From Nautiliales bacterium (GTDB lineage Bacteria > Campylobacterota > Campylobacteria > Campylobacterales > JAADDX01): DNA of 57,179 nucleotides. The stretch is taken from assembly GCA_030826765.1 (NCBI GenBank), contig JAUUDM010000016.1, positions 68,070 to 125,248 on the forward strand, written 5' to 3'. The position numbers and the translations under genes were made by a program. How positions within the stretch are numbered: position 1 is the first letter of the stretch; the number at the start of each line of letters is the position of its first letter. Below are positions 17,420 to 25,653 of the stretch, in pieces. The notes beneath the pieces are model-generated. The model was not told where the DNA came from and ran no database searches. It saw only the letters and a list, made by a program, of their open reading frames with translations.

Positions 17420-19665
17420 ATACCTACTCTCAACTTAGGTTTATATTCAAACCACTCTTCTTTTGGCTTGTCATAAAGTTTAAAGACAGCACCATTTTCT
17501 ACTTTTTGTCCTGCTTTATTAGGAGTTATTACTTCAACTCCTCCTTTTATTATTGATTCAAGTGTGCCAGTTTTTATTTTAATTCCTAAAAGATTTGCTT
17601 TTATAGCTAAAACTCCTGTATTAAAAAATTTAGAATTTGTTCTTATTATGTTTTTATATTTTGGCTTGATAAATAGAAATATTTCTACATTTTGAGCAGT
17701 ATTTGATAATTTTATTTTTTCGATATGACCGATTTTAACTTTTCTATAATAAACCGCTGAATTTACATTTAGTCCAGCTTTTGAATTTGCACGCAAAACA
17801 ATTCTTAAGCCTTTTTGATAATATGAATTTATTGGATTGATGCTGTCTGGTGTGAAATTATGTTTAAATCCATTATTTTTATTTGCTATTAAAACTATAT
17901 TTGAGCCAAAAACGATAGAATAGGTATTTTTGATACCATTTAATCCTGCTTGAAAAGTTTCTAAATAAAGTTTTGAATTTTTACCAAAAAGATATTTATA
18001 TTTTTTATTTATTTTTATAATTGCGGTTATATTTTTATCAAAAATCATATTTTCAACACTACCAAGAGTAAAGTCTTTATATTTTAGTTTTGAGCCAACT
18101 TTTACTCCATTTGTTTTATTCATTATTAAATTAATTGTAAAATAGTTATTTTTAGTTAAATCACTTTGATTTAAGAGAGTAAATTTTTTTGTATTATCGC
18201 TTTTATTCTCTTTTGTAATAAATGAAATTTCTCCATTTACAAGTGAATTAACGCTTGGTGTTTGAATGTTTACTCCATTAAGTCCAGCTTTTATATTTAC
18301 GCCACTTTTTGTATAAAACTTGGTAGTTTTATTGATGAGTTTTATAAATGGTTTTTTGATTCTTATTTTTACTTCAATATAATTAGTTTTTGGATTGTAT
18401 TTGTAATTTATAACTTTTCCAGCTGTTAAGCCTTTATAAGTTATGAGTGTATCTTTTTTAATAAATTTTAAATCTTTTGTAAGAAGTGTAACTATTTTTG
18501 CACCACTTCTTTTGTATAGATATTCATCAAGACTGTTTTTACTTTCAAATACTTTGAATTCTTTTTTATTTAAAGCTATTTTTTTAGGTGTTATAAAACT
18601 AACTCCGCCTAAAACTGCACTTTTTAAATCTGGAATTTGTAAAGAAAAGTTATTTAGTGATGCTTTTAATTCTACTGCATTTAATTTATAAAAAAGAGTA
18701 GAATTATTTATTAGATTTTGATATTTATCATAAATTATATAATGGTTATAAATTTTATTTTTTATTAGTTCACTTGTGAGGAGTTCTCCAACTTTAAAAC
18801 CTTTATAAACTAATGATGAAGGTAGTTTGTTGTCTGATATTATTGTGAATTTATAGCCTTTTAAAATCTTTTTAGGAATAAAAAGTGAATACTCTTTTTT
18901 AGGCTTTCCTATTTTATTGGTTTCTATTTTGATAGCACCTGTGATTAAGTTTTTAAGTGAAGGTATTGTGAATTTGATATCTTTTAGAGATGCTTGAAAC
19001 TCTAATGAATTTAAAGGAATGAACTTTGTATCTTGTGATAGTAAGTTTTGATATTTATTGTAAATTAATACTTTATAATAAATGTAATCATCGTTAAGAT
19101 TTTTATCTATAATTTCTCCTACTTGAATACCTTTATAAACTAAAATAGTTCCGATTGAAAATGAAGAGTTTTTTGTTTTAATTGTTGTTATGATCCCATT
19201 TAATGGAGGGGTATCTAATGCTATAAAATTATATTGGTTAGGTAGTTTTATAAGTTCTTTTTTTTCTAATTTTGGAGGTAATATTTCTATGTAACTACCA
19301 GTAATTATAGTTCCTAAATTTTTGATACCTTTATTCAGTGAAATTTCAGGGGAAACTTTCCAAAATTTAGTTCCTTTTTTTACTAAATAATCATATTTTT
19401 TATACATACTTAAATATGCTTTGAAATGATTAAGATTATTTTCATCTATTTTTATATCCTCTATATTTCCAACTTTAACACCATTAAACATAACGGGACT
19501 TTTTTTTATATTAAGTCCATCAACATTGTTTAAAATAATTGTAACTTGTTTACCTTTTGTTTCATATTTATCTTTTAACATAATAATAGCTATTATCATA
19601 GCGACTATTGGTATTATCCAATAAATAAATATAATTGATTTTTTCTTTTTTATTGCTTGTTTCAT
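17416..19665 (-). CDS. PqiB/LetB-like protein with six MCE domains
   Basis: A 749-residue protein with one N-terminal membrane helix (about 12-30) and then tandem MCE (MlaD) domains in the periplasm. Six repeats of the pattern hydrophobic strand, open Y/F-K-G/D, V-G can be read: VMFNGVKVGNIEDI, LVYKGIQVGEII, LVYKGFKVGELL, ITYKGLTAGKVI, LKYKDFTLGSVENM and VYYRKVKIGHIEKI. MCE proteins form hexameric tubes for lipid movement between the membranes. E. coli PqiB has three domains and LetB (YebT) seven, so this count is intermediate. It overlaps the upstream pqiA-like gene by 4 nt, as in pqiAB and letAB operons. Confidence 0.9.
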   Translation of the reverse strand: MKQAIKKKKSIIFIYWIIPIVAMIIAIIMLKDKYETKGKQVTIILNNVDGLNIKKSPVMFNGVKVGNIEDIKIDENNLNHFKAYLSMYKKYDYLVKKGTKFWKVSPEISLNKGIKNLGTIITGSYIEILPPKLEKKELIKLPNQYNFIALDTPPLNGIITTIKTKNSSFSIGTILVYKGIQVGEIIDKNLNDDYIYYKVLIYNKYQNLLSQDTKFIPLNSLEFQASLKDIKFTIPSLKNLITGAIKIETNKIGKPKKEYSLFIPKKILKGYKFTIISDNKLPSSLVYKGFKVGELLTSELIKNKIYNHYIIYDKYQNLINNSTLFYKLNAVELKASLNNFSLQIPDLKSAVLGGVSFITPKKIALNKKEFKVFESKNSLDEYLYKRSGAKIVTLLTKDLKFIKKDTLITYKGLTAGKVINYKYNPKTNYIEVKIRIKKPFIKLINKTTKFYTKSGVNIKAGLNGVNIQTPSVNSLVNGEISFITKENKSDNTKKFTLLNQSDLTKNNYFTINLIMNKTNGVKVGSKLKYKDFTLGSVENMIFDKNITAIIKINKKYKYLFGKNSKLYLETFQAGLNGIKNTYSIVFGSNIVLIANKNNGFKHNFTPDSINPINSYYQKGLRIVLRANSKAGLNVNSAVYYRKVKIGHIEKIKLSNTAQNVEIFLFIKPKYKNIIRTNSKFFNTGVLAIKANLLGIKIKTGTLESIIKGGVEVITPNKAGQKVENGAVFKLYDKPKEEWFEYKPKLRVGI

Positions 19666-20249
19666 TTTTCATCCCATAAAAGTTTTGTATCAAAGTTTTG
19701 AGTTGCTAACATTGTAAATATAATTACTAATGCAAAAGGAATAACTGCACCTCCTGCTTCAATATGTATTAAATTTCCAAATTGCATAAATCCAGTCATA
19801 ATTGTAACAACAAATATGTCTAACATTGAATATTTTCCAATAAATTCTATTATTTTATACAATTTTGTAGAAAAATAGCTAAATCTATTTTTGCCTATTT
19901 TTGCCATTATCAAAAGCCAAATGAGTGCTAATATTTTAAATATTGGAATAAAAATAGAAGCAAAAAATACAATAAATGCTAAGAAATAGTCTCCTTCTTC
20001 ATAAAACCACATAATACCTCCCAAAATAGTTTGTGGATATTCTACAGTCAATTTTATACTACTCATCATATCGAGTAAATTAGCAGGAATTAGCATAATA
20101 AAAGCACTCAATGTATAAAGTAAAGTTTTTAGCAAAGAGTATGGTTTTCTAGCATATATTCTATTTCCACATATTTTACATTTTTTTCTTGTAGATTGAA
20201 GAGTAGCACATACATCACAAAATATTTGATTATTTTCTTTTGTTCTCAT
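19662..20249 (-). CDS. PqiA-like integral membrane protein (second of two)
   Basis: A 195-residue protein of the paraquat-inducible protein A family. Two CxxC pairs near the N-terminus (CDVC and CKICG) form a zinc ribbon, followed by four membrane helices at about 33-55, 85-105, 130-150 and 160-180. It corresponds to one half of E. coli PqiA/LetA, which have two such halves. It overlaps the MCE gene downstream and the other PqiA gene upstream by 4 nt each. It probably acts as the inner-membrane partner of the MCE tube in lipid transport. Confidence 0.85.
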   Translation of the reverse strand: MRTKENNQIFCDVCATLQSTRKKCKICGNRIYARKPYSLLKTLLYTLSAFIMLIPANLLDMMSSIKLTVEYPQTILGGIMWFYEEGDYFLAFIVFFASIFIPIFKILALIWLLIMAKIGKNRFSYFSTKLYKIIEFIGKYSMLDIFVVTIMTGFMQFGNLIHIEAGGAVIPFALVIIFTMLATQNFDTKLLWDEK

Positions 20250-20839
20250 TTTATTAATTCCTTATGCCAAACATCGTGAGGGTTAAAAAATCTAACTGTC
20301 AAAAGAAATATAAATAAAAATAAGAAAAATAGATATAAACCAATATCTACTGTCATTAAAGAGATGGATTTTAATTTTATCATAGATACTAAAACAGCAA
20401 CTAAATATACTTCAGCCATATTCCACTCTTTTAAGAAATTATAAAATTTAAAAATAAATGTTATTTTTGTTAAATTTTTGTGAAATAAAGCAAAGCCAAT
20501 TATTACAATTATAGAAAAAAGCATCATAATTGGAACTATAAAAATAGTAATAATTAAAATAAATGAAGGTAAAAATAGATTTTTATTTAATAAAGCAAAA
20601 CATGAATCATAAATAGATAAATTTTTATGGATTCCTAAGATACTAATGTCTAAAAGTGGTGTAGAGATTGTTATAAATATTAAAAATAAAGAAGTTATAG
20701 CTAAACTTAGAACAAGTCTTAAATCTTTTCCACTTCTATAAACTATGTTTTTACAAACTGGACAAAAATATTCACTGTTTTTATCTATTTTTGGTAAGTG
20801 TAAAATCTCTCCACAAAACTTACATTCTATTGTTTTTAT
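20246..20839 (-). CDS. PqiA-like integral membrane protein with apparent non-canonical start
   Basis: The open frame contains a complete PqiA half of about 197 residues: a zinc ribbon (CKFCG and CPVCKN), then four membrane segments ending at ATGs only deep inside (20527 and 20524). Upstream of those ATGs the frame stays open with good family sequence to a TAA at 20873-20875, yet holds no ATG, GTG or TTG. The best initiation site is ATA at 20837-20839, 6 nt after AAAAAGG; ATT at 20840-20842 is the alternative. Starting at the internal ATG would remove the zinc ribbon and about half the protein. The gene, length and start of the partner PqiA (195 residues) support the long form. The start is inference; a sequencing error is possible. 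Confidence 0.7.
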   Translation of the reverse strand: MKTIECKFCGEILHLPKIDKNSEYFCPVCKNIVYRSGKDLRLVLSLAITSLFLIFITISTPLLDISILGIHKNLSIYDSCFALLNKNLFLPSFILIITIFIVPIMMLFSIIVIIGFALFHKNLTKITFIFKFYNFLKEWNMAEVYLVAVLVSMIKLKSISLMTVDIGLYLFFLFLFIFLLTVRFFNPHDVWHKELIK

Positions 20840-20887
20840 AATATGCCTTTTTGTTGCTATTTTATCAAAAATTTAAAAATTTTTAGA

Positions 20888-20893
20888 TATAAT
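20888..20893 (+). promoter_or_regulatory. -10 hexamer for the rhodanese operon
   Basis: TATAAT 20 nt before the rhodanese ATG at 20914, in the 74-nt divergent gap shared with the PqiA operon. No clear -35. Confidence 0.4.
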
Positions 20894-20913
20894 AATGAAA
20901 AAAGTGATTTATT

Positions 20914-21786
20914 ATGTTTAGATATATATTTGTATGTTTATTTATTATTTCAATTTCAATGGCACATAATGAAAATATGCCTATAATTGTTTCTATTGAG
21001 TGGTTGAAAAATCACATAAATGATAAAGATATCGCTATCATTGATGTTAGAAAAGAAGAAATATATAAAAAAGGACATATCAAAGGGGCTATAAATATGC
21101 CTGTGATGAAAGATTTTTTTACTCCTAAAACATTAAGAATACCAAAATTAATATTTCTAAAAAATCTTTTTTCAAATGCTGGAATTGATGATAATACAAA
21201 AGTTATAGTTTATGATAATGGACAATTTTGCTGGGCAGCAAGAGCAGTATGGATATTGAAAGTTTTAGGTCATAAAAACGCGAGTTTATTAGAATATGGA
21301 TGGGGTGATTATATAAAATCTCATTTACCAATTTCTACTAAAGCTCCAAAAAGAGAAAAAAAAGATTTTGTTATCAAACTAAACAATGATATGATTGCTA
21401 CAAAATTAGATGTTTTAATATCGATAAAAAAAGGACTTCCTATTTTAGATGGTAGAACAAAAGATATGTATATGGGTAAAACTTCTATTGCAAAAAGATA
21501 TGGGCATATTCCAACTGCTAAACTATTTAGTGGAGCAAATAACTATAAAATAACAGATAAAGGTAATAAACTTAAAAGTTTAAAAGAAATTAAGAAAATT
21601 TATGAAGGTTTGCCAAGAAATAAAAAAATAATAATTTATTGTCAAGATGGTGCAGATGCAGCTTTAGATGATTTATTAATGAGAAAACTTGGATATAACA
21701 CATATGTCTATGAAGGTGGTTGGATAGAGTGGGCTAATGATTTTAATTTACCAGTTGTTAATCCATCTAAAAATAATAAAAAATGA
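20914..21786 (+). CDS. Secreted two-domain rhodanese sulfurtransferase
   Basis: A 290-residue protein with a signal peptide (about 1-17, cut after SMA), so periplasmic. It has two rhodanese domains. The N-terminal one (about 20-145, AIIDVRKEEIYKKGHIKGA) has YDNG where an active loop would start and lacks a catalytic cysteine there; Cys106 follows it. The C-terminal domain (about 165-280) has the active loop IIYCQDGADAA with Cys243. This matches thiosulfate/3-mercaptopyruvate sulfurtransferases. It overlaps the GGDEF-EAL gene by 4 nt. A role in periplasmic sulfur metabolism is likely. Confidence 0.88.
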   Translation: MFRYIFVCLFIISISMAHNENMPIIVSIEWLKNHINDKDIAIIDVRKEEIYKKGHIKGAINMPVMKDFFTPKTLRIPKLIFLKNLFSNAGIDDNTKVIVYDNGQFCWAARAVWILKVLGHKNASLLEYGWGDYIKSHLPISTKAPKREKKDFVIKLNNDMIATKLDVLISIKKGLPILDGRTKDMYMGKTSIAKRYGHIPTAKLFSGANNYKITDKGNKLKSLKEIKKIYEGLPRNKKIIIYCQDGADAALDDLLMRKLGYNTYVYEGGWIEWANDFNLPVVNPSKNNKK

Positions 21787-23732
21787 TAAAACAATATAAA
21801 AGTTCTATAAAAAAAGAGTTATTAAGAATAATACTTTCAATTTCAATAATTGCTATACTTATTGGATACATTGTTTTTATTATTGAATATATGAAAAAAG
21901 AACAAAATGAAGATATTAGATTAACTAAAACTATTAGTAAAGTTATAAGTCAAAATGTTGCTAAAATCGTTTTTGATAATGATATATCTACGGCAACGGA
22001 TATAACTACGGCTCTTAAAGCTTTTCCATATTTAGATGAATTAATTATTTATAATTCTACAGGAAAAATATTATTTGAATATTCTAAAAGTGAAATAAGT
22101 AAAAGTGAAAAATTTAACAAAAGCCTACTGGGAAAAGCTATTATCAAAAACGGAAAATTAGAAGTTTATGATAAATTACTTTATAAAGATATTTTTATTG
22201 CTTATGTAAAATATAGTTTTAAATTAGAAAGTTTAAAAGATATACTTGTAGATAGTATGCCTTATCTTATTTTTATTCTTATTATTATGTTATTTGTTGC
22301 ATATTTTTTAGCAAAATATGGAGCACAAAAATTTACTGCACCTATAATTAATCTGGTGAAATTTTTAGAAAACATTATTCAAAATAAGAGTTTTTTACAT
22401 AATAGAGTGACAATAGAAGAAAAAAATGAAATTGGTTTACTTTATGAAGAAGTAAATACAATGCTTGAAACGATTGAATATTCATTAATACATGATAATT
22501 TAACAGGACTTTATAATAGAAGTTCATTGATGAATGATATATATAGATTTCAAGATGATGCTACTGTAATGTTAATAGATATTAGTGGTTTTAAAAAATT
22601 AAATGATATTTATGGAAATGAATTTGGAGATAAAATTCTTATAAAATTTGCAAAAACTTTAAAAAAACATTTTAATAATATTAATAAAATATATAGAATT
22701 GGAGGGAATGAGTTTGCTGTTATTTTTATAAAGCCAATTAATGAGGTCATGAAGATTGTAGAAGAGTTTTTGAAATTTATTAAAGCAGTTTATTTTAAAA
22801 TAGATAATATTAAAGTTAATATTTCTGTTAATATAGCAGTGAATGATGTTCCTCCTTTACTTGAAAATGCAGATTTAGCTTTAAAAGTAGTAAAAAAAGA
22901 TATAAATAATTCGTTAATACAATATAAAAAGTCATTAAATATCAAAGAAGAGTGGCAAAAAAATATTAAAACTACAAATATGGTTAAATTGGCTCTTCAA
23001 GAAGATAGAATTGTTCCATATTTTCAAGGTATAGTAAATTTAAAAACATTACAAATAGAAAAATATGAATGTCTTGTAAGACTTATTTTGCCTGATGGAA
23101 AAGTGCTTTCTCCTTATTTTTTCTTAGATATTGCAAGTAAAACCCCATATTATTATGATATAACTAAAGTTATAATTAAAAAATCTATTCAAACAGCTAA
23201 AAAATATCCAGATGTTAGATTTTCTATAAATTTTTCAATGAAAGATATTCTAAATGAAGAAATAACAAATTTGCTTTTTGATATATTTGATAAAGATAAA
23301 AAAACAGCGTCAAGAATAGATATAGAGTTACTTGAAACAGAATTGATTGAAGTTAATAATGTTAAAATTTATGAATTTATCAAAAAAGTTCATAGTTATG
23401 GTTCAAAAATACTTATAGATGATTTTGGAACTGGATATTCTAACTTTTCTTATTTAGTAGATTTAAATGTTGATATTATTAAAATTGATGCTTCTATTAC
23501 AAAAGAGATTATAAAAAATCCTAAAAAATTACATATTCTAAAAACTATTCATAATTTTACCGAAGGTTTGAATATGCTAAATGTTGCAGAATTTGTAGAG
23601 ACTAAAGAAATCGCTTTATTACTGCAAGAAATAGGAATAGAGTATGCCCAAGGATACTTTTTTTCTAAACCAGCACCAAAACCATTAGAAAACAGTGATG
23701 TAAGTTATAAATTAAGGGATAAAAATGAATAA
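21783..23732 (+). CDS. GGDEF-EAL protein with degenerate GGDEF and intact EAL site
   Basis: A 649-residue membrane protein: helix at about 14-35, a periplasmic sensor (about 36-155), a second helix (about 160-180), a HAMP-like linker, GGDEF domain (about 235-385) and EAL domain (about 400-640). The GGDEF motif reads GGNEF at 307-311, so cyclase activity is doubtful. The EAL motif reads ECL at 429-431, but the catalytic set is kept: Glu429, Asn in SINFSMKDI, Glu in ELLETE, Asp-Asp in DDFGTGYSNF, Lys in IKIDAS, Glu in AEFVETKE and Gln in AQGYFF. It probably degrades c-di-GMP, with GGNEF as a possible GTP sensor. It is coupled to the rhodanese gene by a 4-nt overlap. Confidence 0.9.
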   Translation: MIKQYKSSIKKELLRIILSISIIAILIGYIVFIIEYMKKEQNEDIRLTKTISKVISQNVAKIVFDNDISTATDITTALKAFPYLDELIIYNSTGKILFEYSKSEISKSEKFNKSLLGKAIIKNGKLEVYDKLLYKDIFIAYVKYSFKLESLKDILVDSMPYLIFILIIMLFVAYFLAKYGAQKFTAPIINLVKFLENIIQNKSFLHNRVTIEEKNEIGLLYEEVNTMLETIEYSLIHDNLTGLYNRSSLMNDIYRFQDDATVMLIDISGFKKLNDIYGNEFGDKILIKFAKTLKKHFNNINKIYRIGGNEFAVIFIKPINEVMKIVEEFLKFIKAVYFKIDNIKVNISVNIAVNDVPPLLENADLALKVVKKDINNSLIQYKKSLNIKEEWQKNIKTTNMVKLALQEDRIVPYFQGIVNLKTLQIEKYECLVRLILPDGKVLSPYFFLDIASKTPYYYDITKVIIKKSIQTAKKYPDVRFSINFSMKDILNEEITNLLFDIFDKDKKTASRIDIELLETELIEVNNVKIYEFIKKVHSYGSKILIDDFGTGYSNFSYLVDLNVDIIKIDASITKEIIKNPKKLHILKTIHNFTEGLNMLNVAEFVETKEIALLLQEIGIEYAQGYFFSKPAPKPLENSDVSYKLRDKNE

Positions 23733-24273
23733 AAAAATATTACTTAAAATATCAAGAATGTCTATTTTAGAGGAGTTTGAAAATAAAAAACTTATTGATA
23801 GGGAAGCGTTAATTAAAGAATATCCATTTTTAACTGAAGAAAGAGCTACATTTGTAACATTAAAAATAAATAATCAATTAAGAGGATGTATCGGTTCGAT
23901 ATTGCCAAGAATGCCACTTATTGATGATGTTATTTATAATGCAAAACAAGCTGCTTTTGCAGATCCTAGATTTCAGCCTTTAACATATGAAGAATATCAA
24001 AAAATTCATATAGAAATTAGTATTCTTACAATTCCTAAAATTTTAGAATATAAAGATACAATAGATTTAAAAAATAAACTTACTAAAAAAGATGGAATTA
24101 TTCTGATTTTAGGGGATAAACAAGCTACATTTTTACCATCTGTTTGGGAAGAATTGCCATCATTTGAGCTATTTTTTGCACATTTATGCTTAAAAGCTGG
24201 TCTTAGTGAAAATTGTCTTGATTATCATCCGGTAATTTATACTTATCAAGCGGAAATTGTTGAAGAGGATTAA
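23725..24273 (+). CDS. amrA: AMMECR1 domain protein (AmmeMemoRadiSam system protein A)
   Basis: A 182-residue AMMECR1-family protein with the family signature LRGCIGSILPRMPL and the region NAKQAAFADPRFQPLTYEEY. The C-terminal part has SVWEELPSFELFFAHLCLKAG. Its biochemical role is not established; in bacteria it often lies near MEMO and radical SAM genes, which are not seen in this window. It overlaps the GGDEF-EAL gene by 8 nt and its stop lies 1 nt before the tRNA 3' end on the other strand. Confidence 0.85.
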   Translation: MNKKILLKISRMSILEEFENKKLIDREALIKEYPFLTEERATFVTLKINNQLRGCIGSILPRMPLIDDVIYNAKQAAFADPRFQPLTYEEYQKIHIEISILTIPKILEYKDTIDLKNKLTKKDGIILILGDKQATFLPSVWEELPSFELFFAHLCLKAGLSENCLDYHPVIYTYQAEIVEED

Positions 24274-24274
24274 A

Positions 24275-24351
24275 TGGTAGTGAGAGACGGACTTGAACCG
24301 TCGACCTCCGGCTTATGAGACCAGCGCTCTAACCAGCTGAGCTACCTCACC
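24275..24351 (-). tRNA. tRNA with CAU anticodon (tRNA-Met, elongator type)
   Basis: The reverse strand folds into a cloverleaf of 77 nt including an encoded CCA. The acceptor strand is GGTGAGG, the D arm GCTC-AGCTGGTTA-GAGC, the anticodon stem CTGGT with loop CTCATAA (anticodon CAT), and the T arm GACGG-TTCAAGT-CCGTC. It lacks the initiator features. Elongator tRNA-Met is the likeliest; tRNA-Ile2 (lysidine-modified CAU) cannot be excluded by eye. The first acceptor pair is a G-U. Confidence 0.9.
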
Positions 24352-24368
24352 ATATTTTAAGAGACGAA

Positions 24369-24397
24369 ATTATAATAAAAAATAGTTTGATTGTCAA
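24369..24397 (-). promoter_or_regulatory. Perfect-consensus promoter for the tRNA
   Basis: On the minus strand, TTGACA (24392-24397) and TATAAT (24369-24374) are separated by exactly 17 nt. The predicted transcription start, near 24362, lies about 11 nt before the mature tRNA. It is the strongest sigma-70 promoter in the window, fitting a stable RNA gene. Confidence 0.88.
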
Positions 24398-24672
24398 GGA
24401 AGTTTGGAGAGTGTTTGAAAAATAAAAAATAAAGAAGCAAAAGAATAGCTTCAAGGGTAGCAAAATTGACTAAAAGTAGTTTCATAAGGATAAATTTTTT
24501 AGCCATATTAAAGTTTTTTGTATTTTCTCTGTCTGAAAAGGAATTTTTAATTTTTGCAAAAAAGTTTTTTTATCTATAATTTACTTCTTTATAGAACTAT
24601 TTTATATAAAAGCTTTCAAAAAGTAACACTTTATAAATAAAAGAAGATAAAATTACTCTTTTTTTAAAATTT
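24398..24672. other. Non-coding stretch between the tRNA promoter and tpx
   Basis: Part of the 386-nt gap between the tRNA and tpx. I see no supported gene. A 49-codon minus-strand frame (24357-24506) starts with ATG but has no Shine-Dalgarno and runs through the tRNA promoter. The rest is A/T-rich with poly-T runs and no clear hairpin. Confidence 0.5.
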
Positions 24673-24674
24673 TA

Positions 24675-24711
24675 TGTTATAATTCTATCTATTAAGTACA
24701 AAAGTAGTACT
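24675..24711 (+). promoter_or_regulatory. tpx promoter with an inverted repeat downstream
   Basis: An extended -10, TG-T-TATAAT (TATAAT at 24678-24683), precedes tpx by about 55 nt. Just downstream of the expected start is an inverted repeat, AGTAC-N7-GTACT at 24695-24711. Its position suits a repressor operator or a 5' mRNA stem-loop. A peroxide- or redox-responsive regulator would be logical for tpx, but this is inference. Confidence 0.55.
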
Positions 24712-24737
24712 GAAAATTTATAAATAAGGAATTAAAT

Positions 24738-25253
24738 ATGCCAACTTTAACAAAATTAAAAGGAAATGATGTAGCATTAGCAGGAAATCAAGTAAATGTA
24801 GGAGACAAAGCACCAATTGTTACTTTACCAAATAAAGGTTTAGAAAATATTACAATTGGTGGAGCAAGTGATAAAGCTCAATTAATCATAGCTGTTCCGA
24901 GTCTTGATACTCCAGTATGTGCAATGGAAACAACTAAATTTAATAATGAAGCTGCTTCTGTAGAAGGTGCAAAAGTTGCTGTTGTATCTATGGATTTACC
25001 ATTTGCAATGGGTAGATTTTGTTCTACTGAAGGGATTGAGAATCTTGAAACTTTAAGTGATTTTAGAGATTCTGAATTTTGTATTAAATATGGAACTTTA
25101 ATAGCTGAAGGTGCTTTAAGAGGATTATCTGCAAGAGCTGTTTTTGTAGTAAACAAAGAAGGAATCGTAACTTACAAAGAAATCGTTCCTGAAATTACTG
25201 CTGAGCCAGATTATACTTCTGCTTTAGAAGCTTTAAAAGCTGCAGCTAAATAA
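24738..25253 (+). CDS. tpx: Thiol peroxidase
   Basis: A 171-residue atypical two-cysteine peroxiredoxin of the Tpx type, full length. It has the peroxidatic cysteine in SLDTPVCAMET and the resolving cysteine in GRFCSTEGI, about 34 residues apart, as in Tpx. It reduces hydrogen peroxide and alkyl hydroperoxides with thioredoxin. It is monocistronic, with AAGGAA as Shine-Dalgarno and a terminator at 25255-25273. Confidence 0.96.
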   Translation: MPTLTKLKGNDVALAGNQVNVGDKAPIVTLPNKGLENITIGGASDKAQLIIAVPSLDTPVCAMETTKFNNEAASVEGAKVAVVSMDLPFAMGRFCSTEGIENLETLSDFRDSEFCIKYGTLIAEGALRGLSARAVFVVNKEGIVTYKEIVPEITAEPDYTSALEALKAAAK

Positions 25254-25254
25254 T

Positions 25255-25273
25255 AAAAGGGAAATTCCCTTTT
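25255..25273 (+). terminator. Terminator after tpx
   Basis: A perfect 9-1-9 palindrome, AAAAGGGAA-A-TTCCCTTTT, starts 2 nt after the tpx stop. It forms a 7-bp stem with a 5-nt loop and ends in T's on the plus strand. The symmetry means it could also work leftward, but there it overlaps the last codon of the GGDEF remnant. Confidence 0.75.
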
Positions 25274-25571
25274 ATCTATATTCTATTCTATTTCTACCAT
25301 TTTTTTTAGCATCATACAGTGCTGCATCACATCTTTCTATTAAGGATTTAACTGAATCTGTTTTTGTCACAGATGTTATTCCTACACTAATATGAATTTC
25401 TAGGTTTTGTCCATTAAATATAAATGTATGTTCTTCACATGCTTTTCGTAATCTTTCAGCAAGTTTAATTGCGCCTACGACTTTTGTTTCTGGTAAAATA
25501 ATAATAAATTCTTCACCTCCAAAACGCCCAAAAATATTAGATTCTCTTATAATGTTTTGAGTTAATTTCTA
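25272..25571 (-). pseudogene. GGDEF-domain remnant, 5'-truncated
   Basis: Reading the minus strand gives about 98 residues of a good diguanylate cyclase C-terminal half: NIFGRFGGEEFIIILPETK, AERLRKACEEH, IHISVGITSV, DAALYDAKKNGRNRIEYR and stop. At the 5' side an in-frame TAG comes at about 25572-25574 with no start codon between it and the GGEEF motif. The N-terminal half of the domain (with the metal-binding Asp) and any sensor are gone. It ends just before the promoter of the intact dCache-GGDEF gene, so a recombination between GGDEF genes or a deletion may have removed the rest. Confidence 0.85.
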
Positions 25572-25604
25572 AATGATAATTATTAAATTAAAATTCATAT
25601 ATTA

Positions 25605-25613
25605 TGATATAAT
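25605..25613 (+). promoter_or_regulatory. Extended -10 for the dCache-GGDEF gene
   Basis: TGATATAAT (TATAAT at 25608-25613), 41 nt before the ATG at 25654, the same 9-mer as before the CHASE2 cyclase. The Shine-Dalgarno region reads GGGATAAGGAC. Confidence 0.5.
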
Positions 25614-25653
25614 TTTAAAATAGTTAAAATTTTAGTGAGGGATAAGGACTTTT

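Noticed and set aside
24357..24506. 49-codon minus-strand ORF with a hydrophobic stretch upstream of the tRNA
   Set aside because: No Shine-Dalgarno, and the frame contains the consensus promoter of the tRNA.
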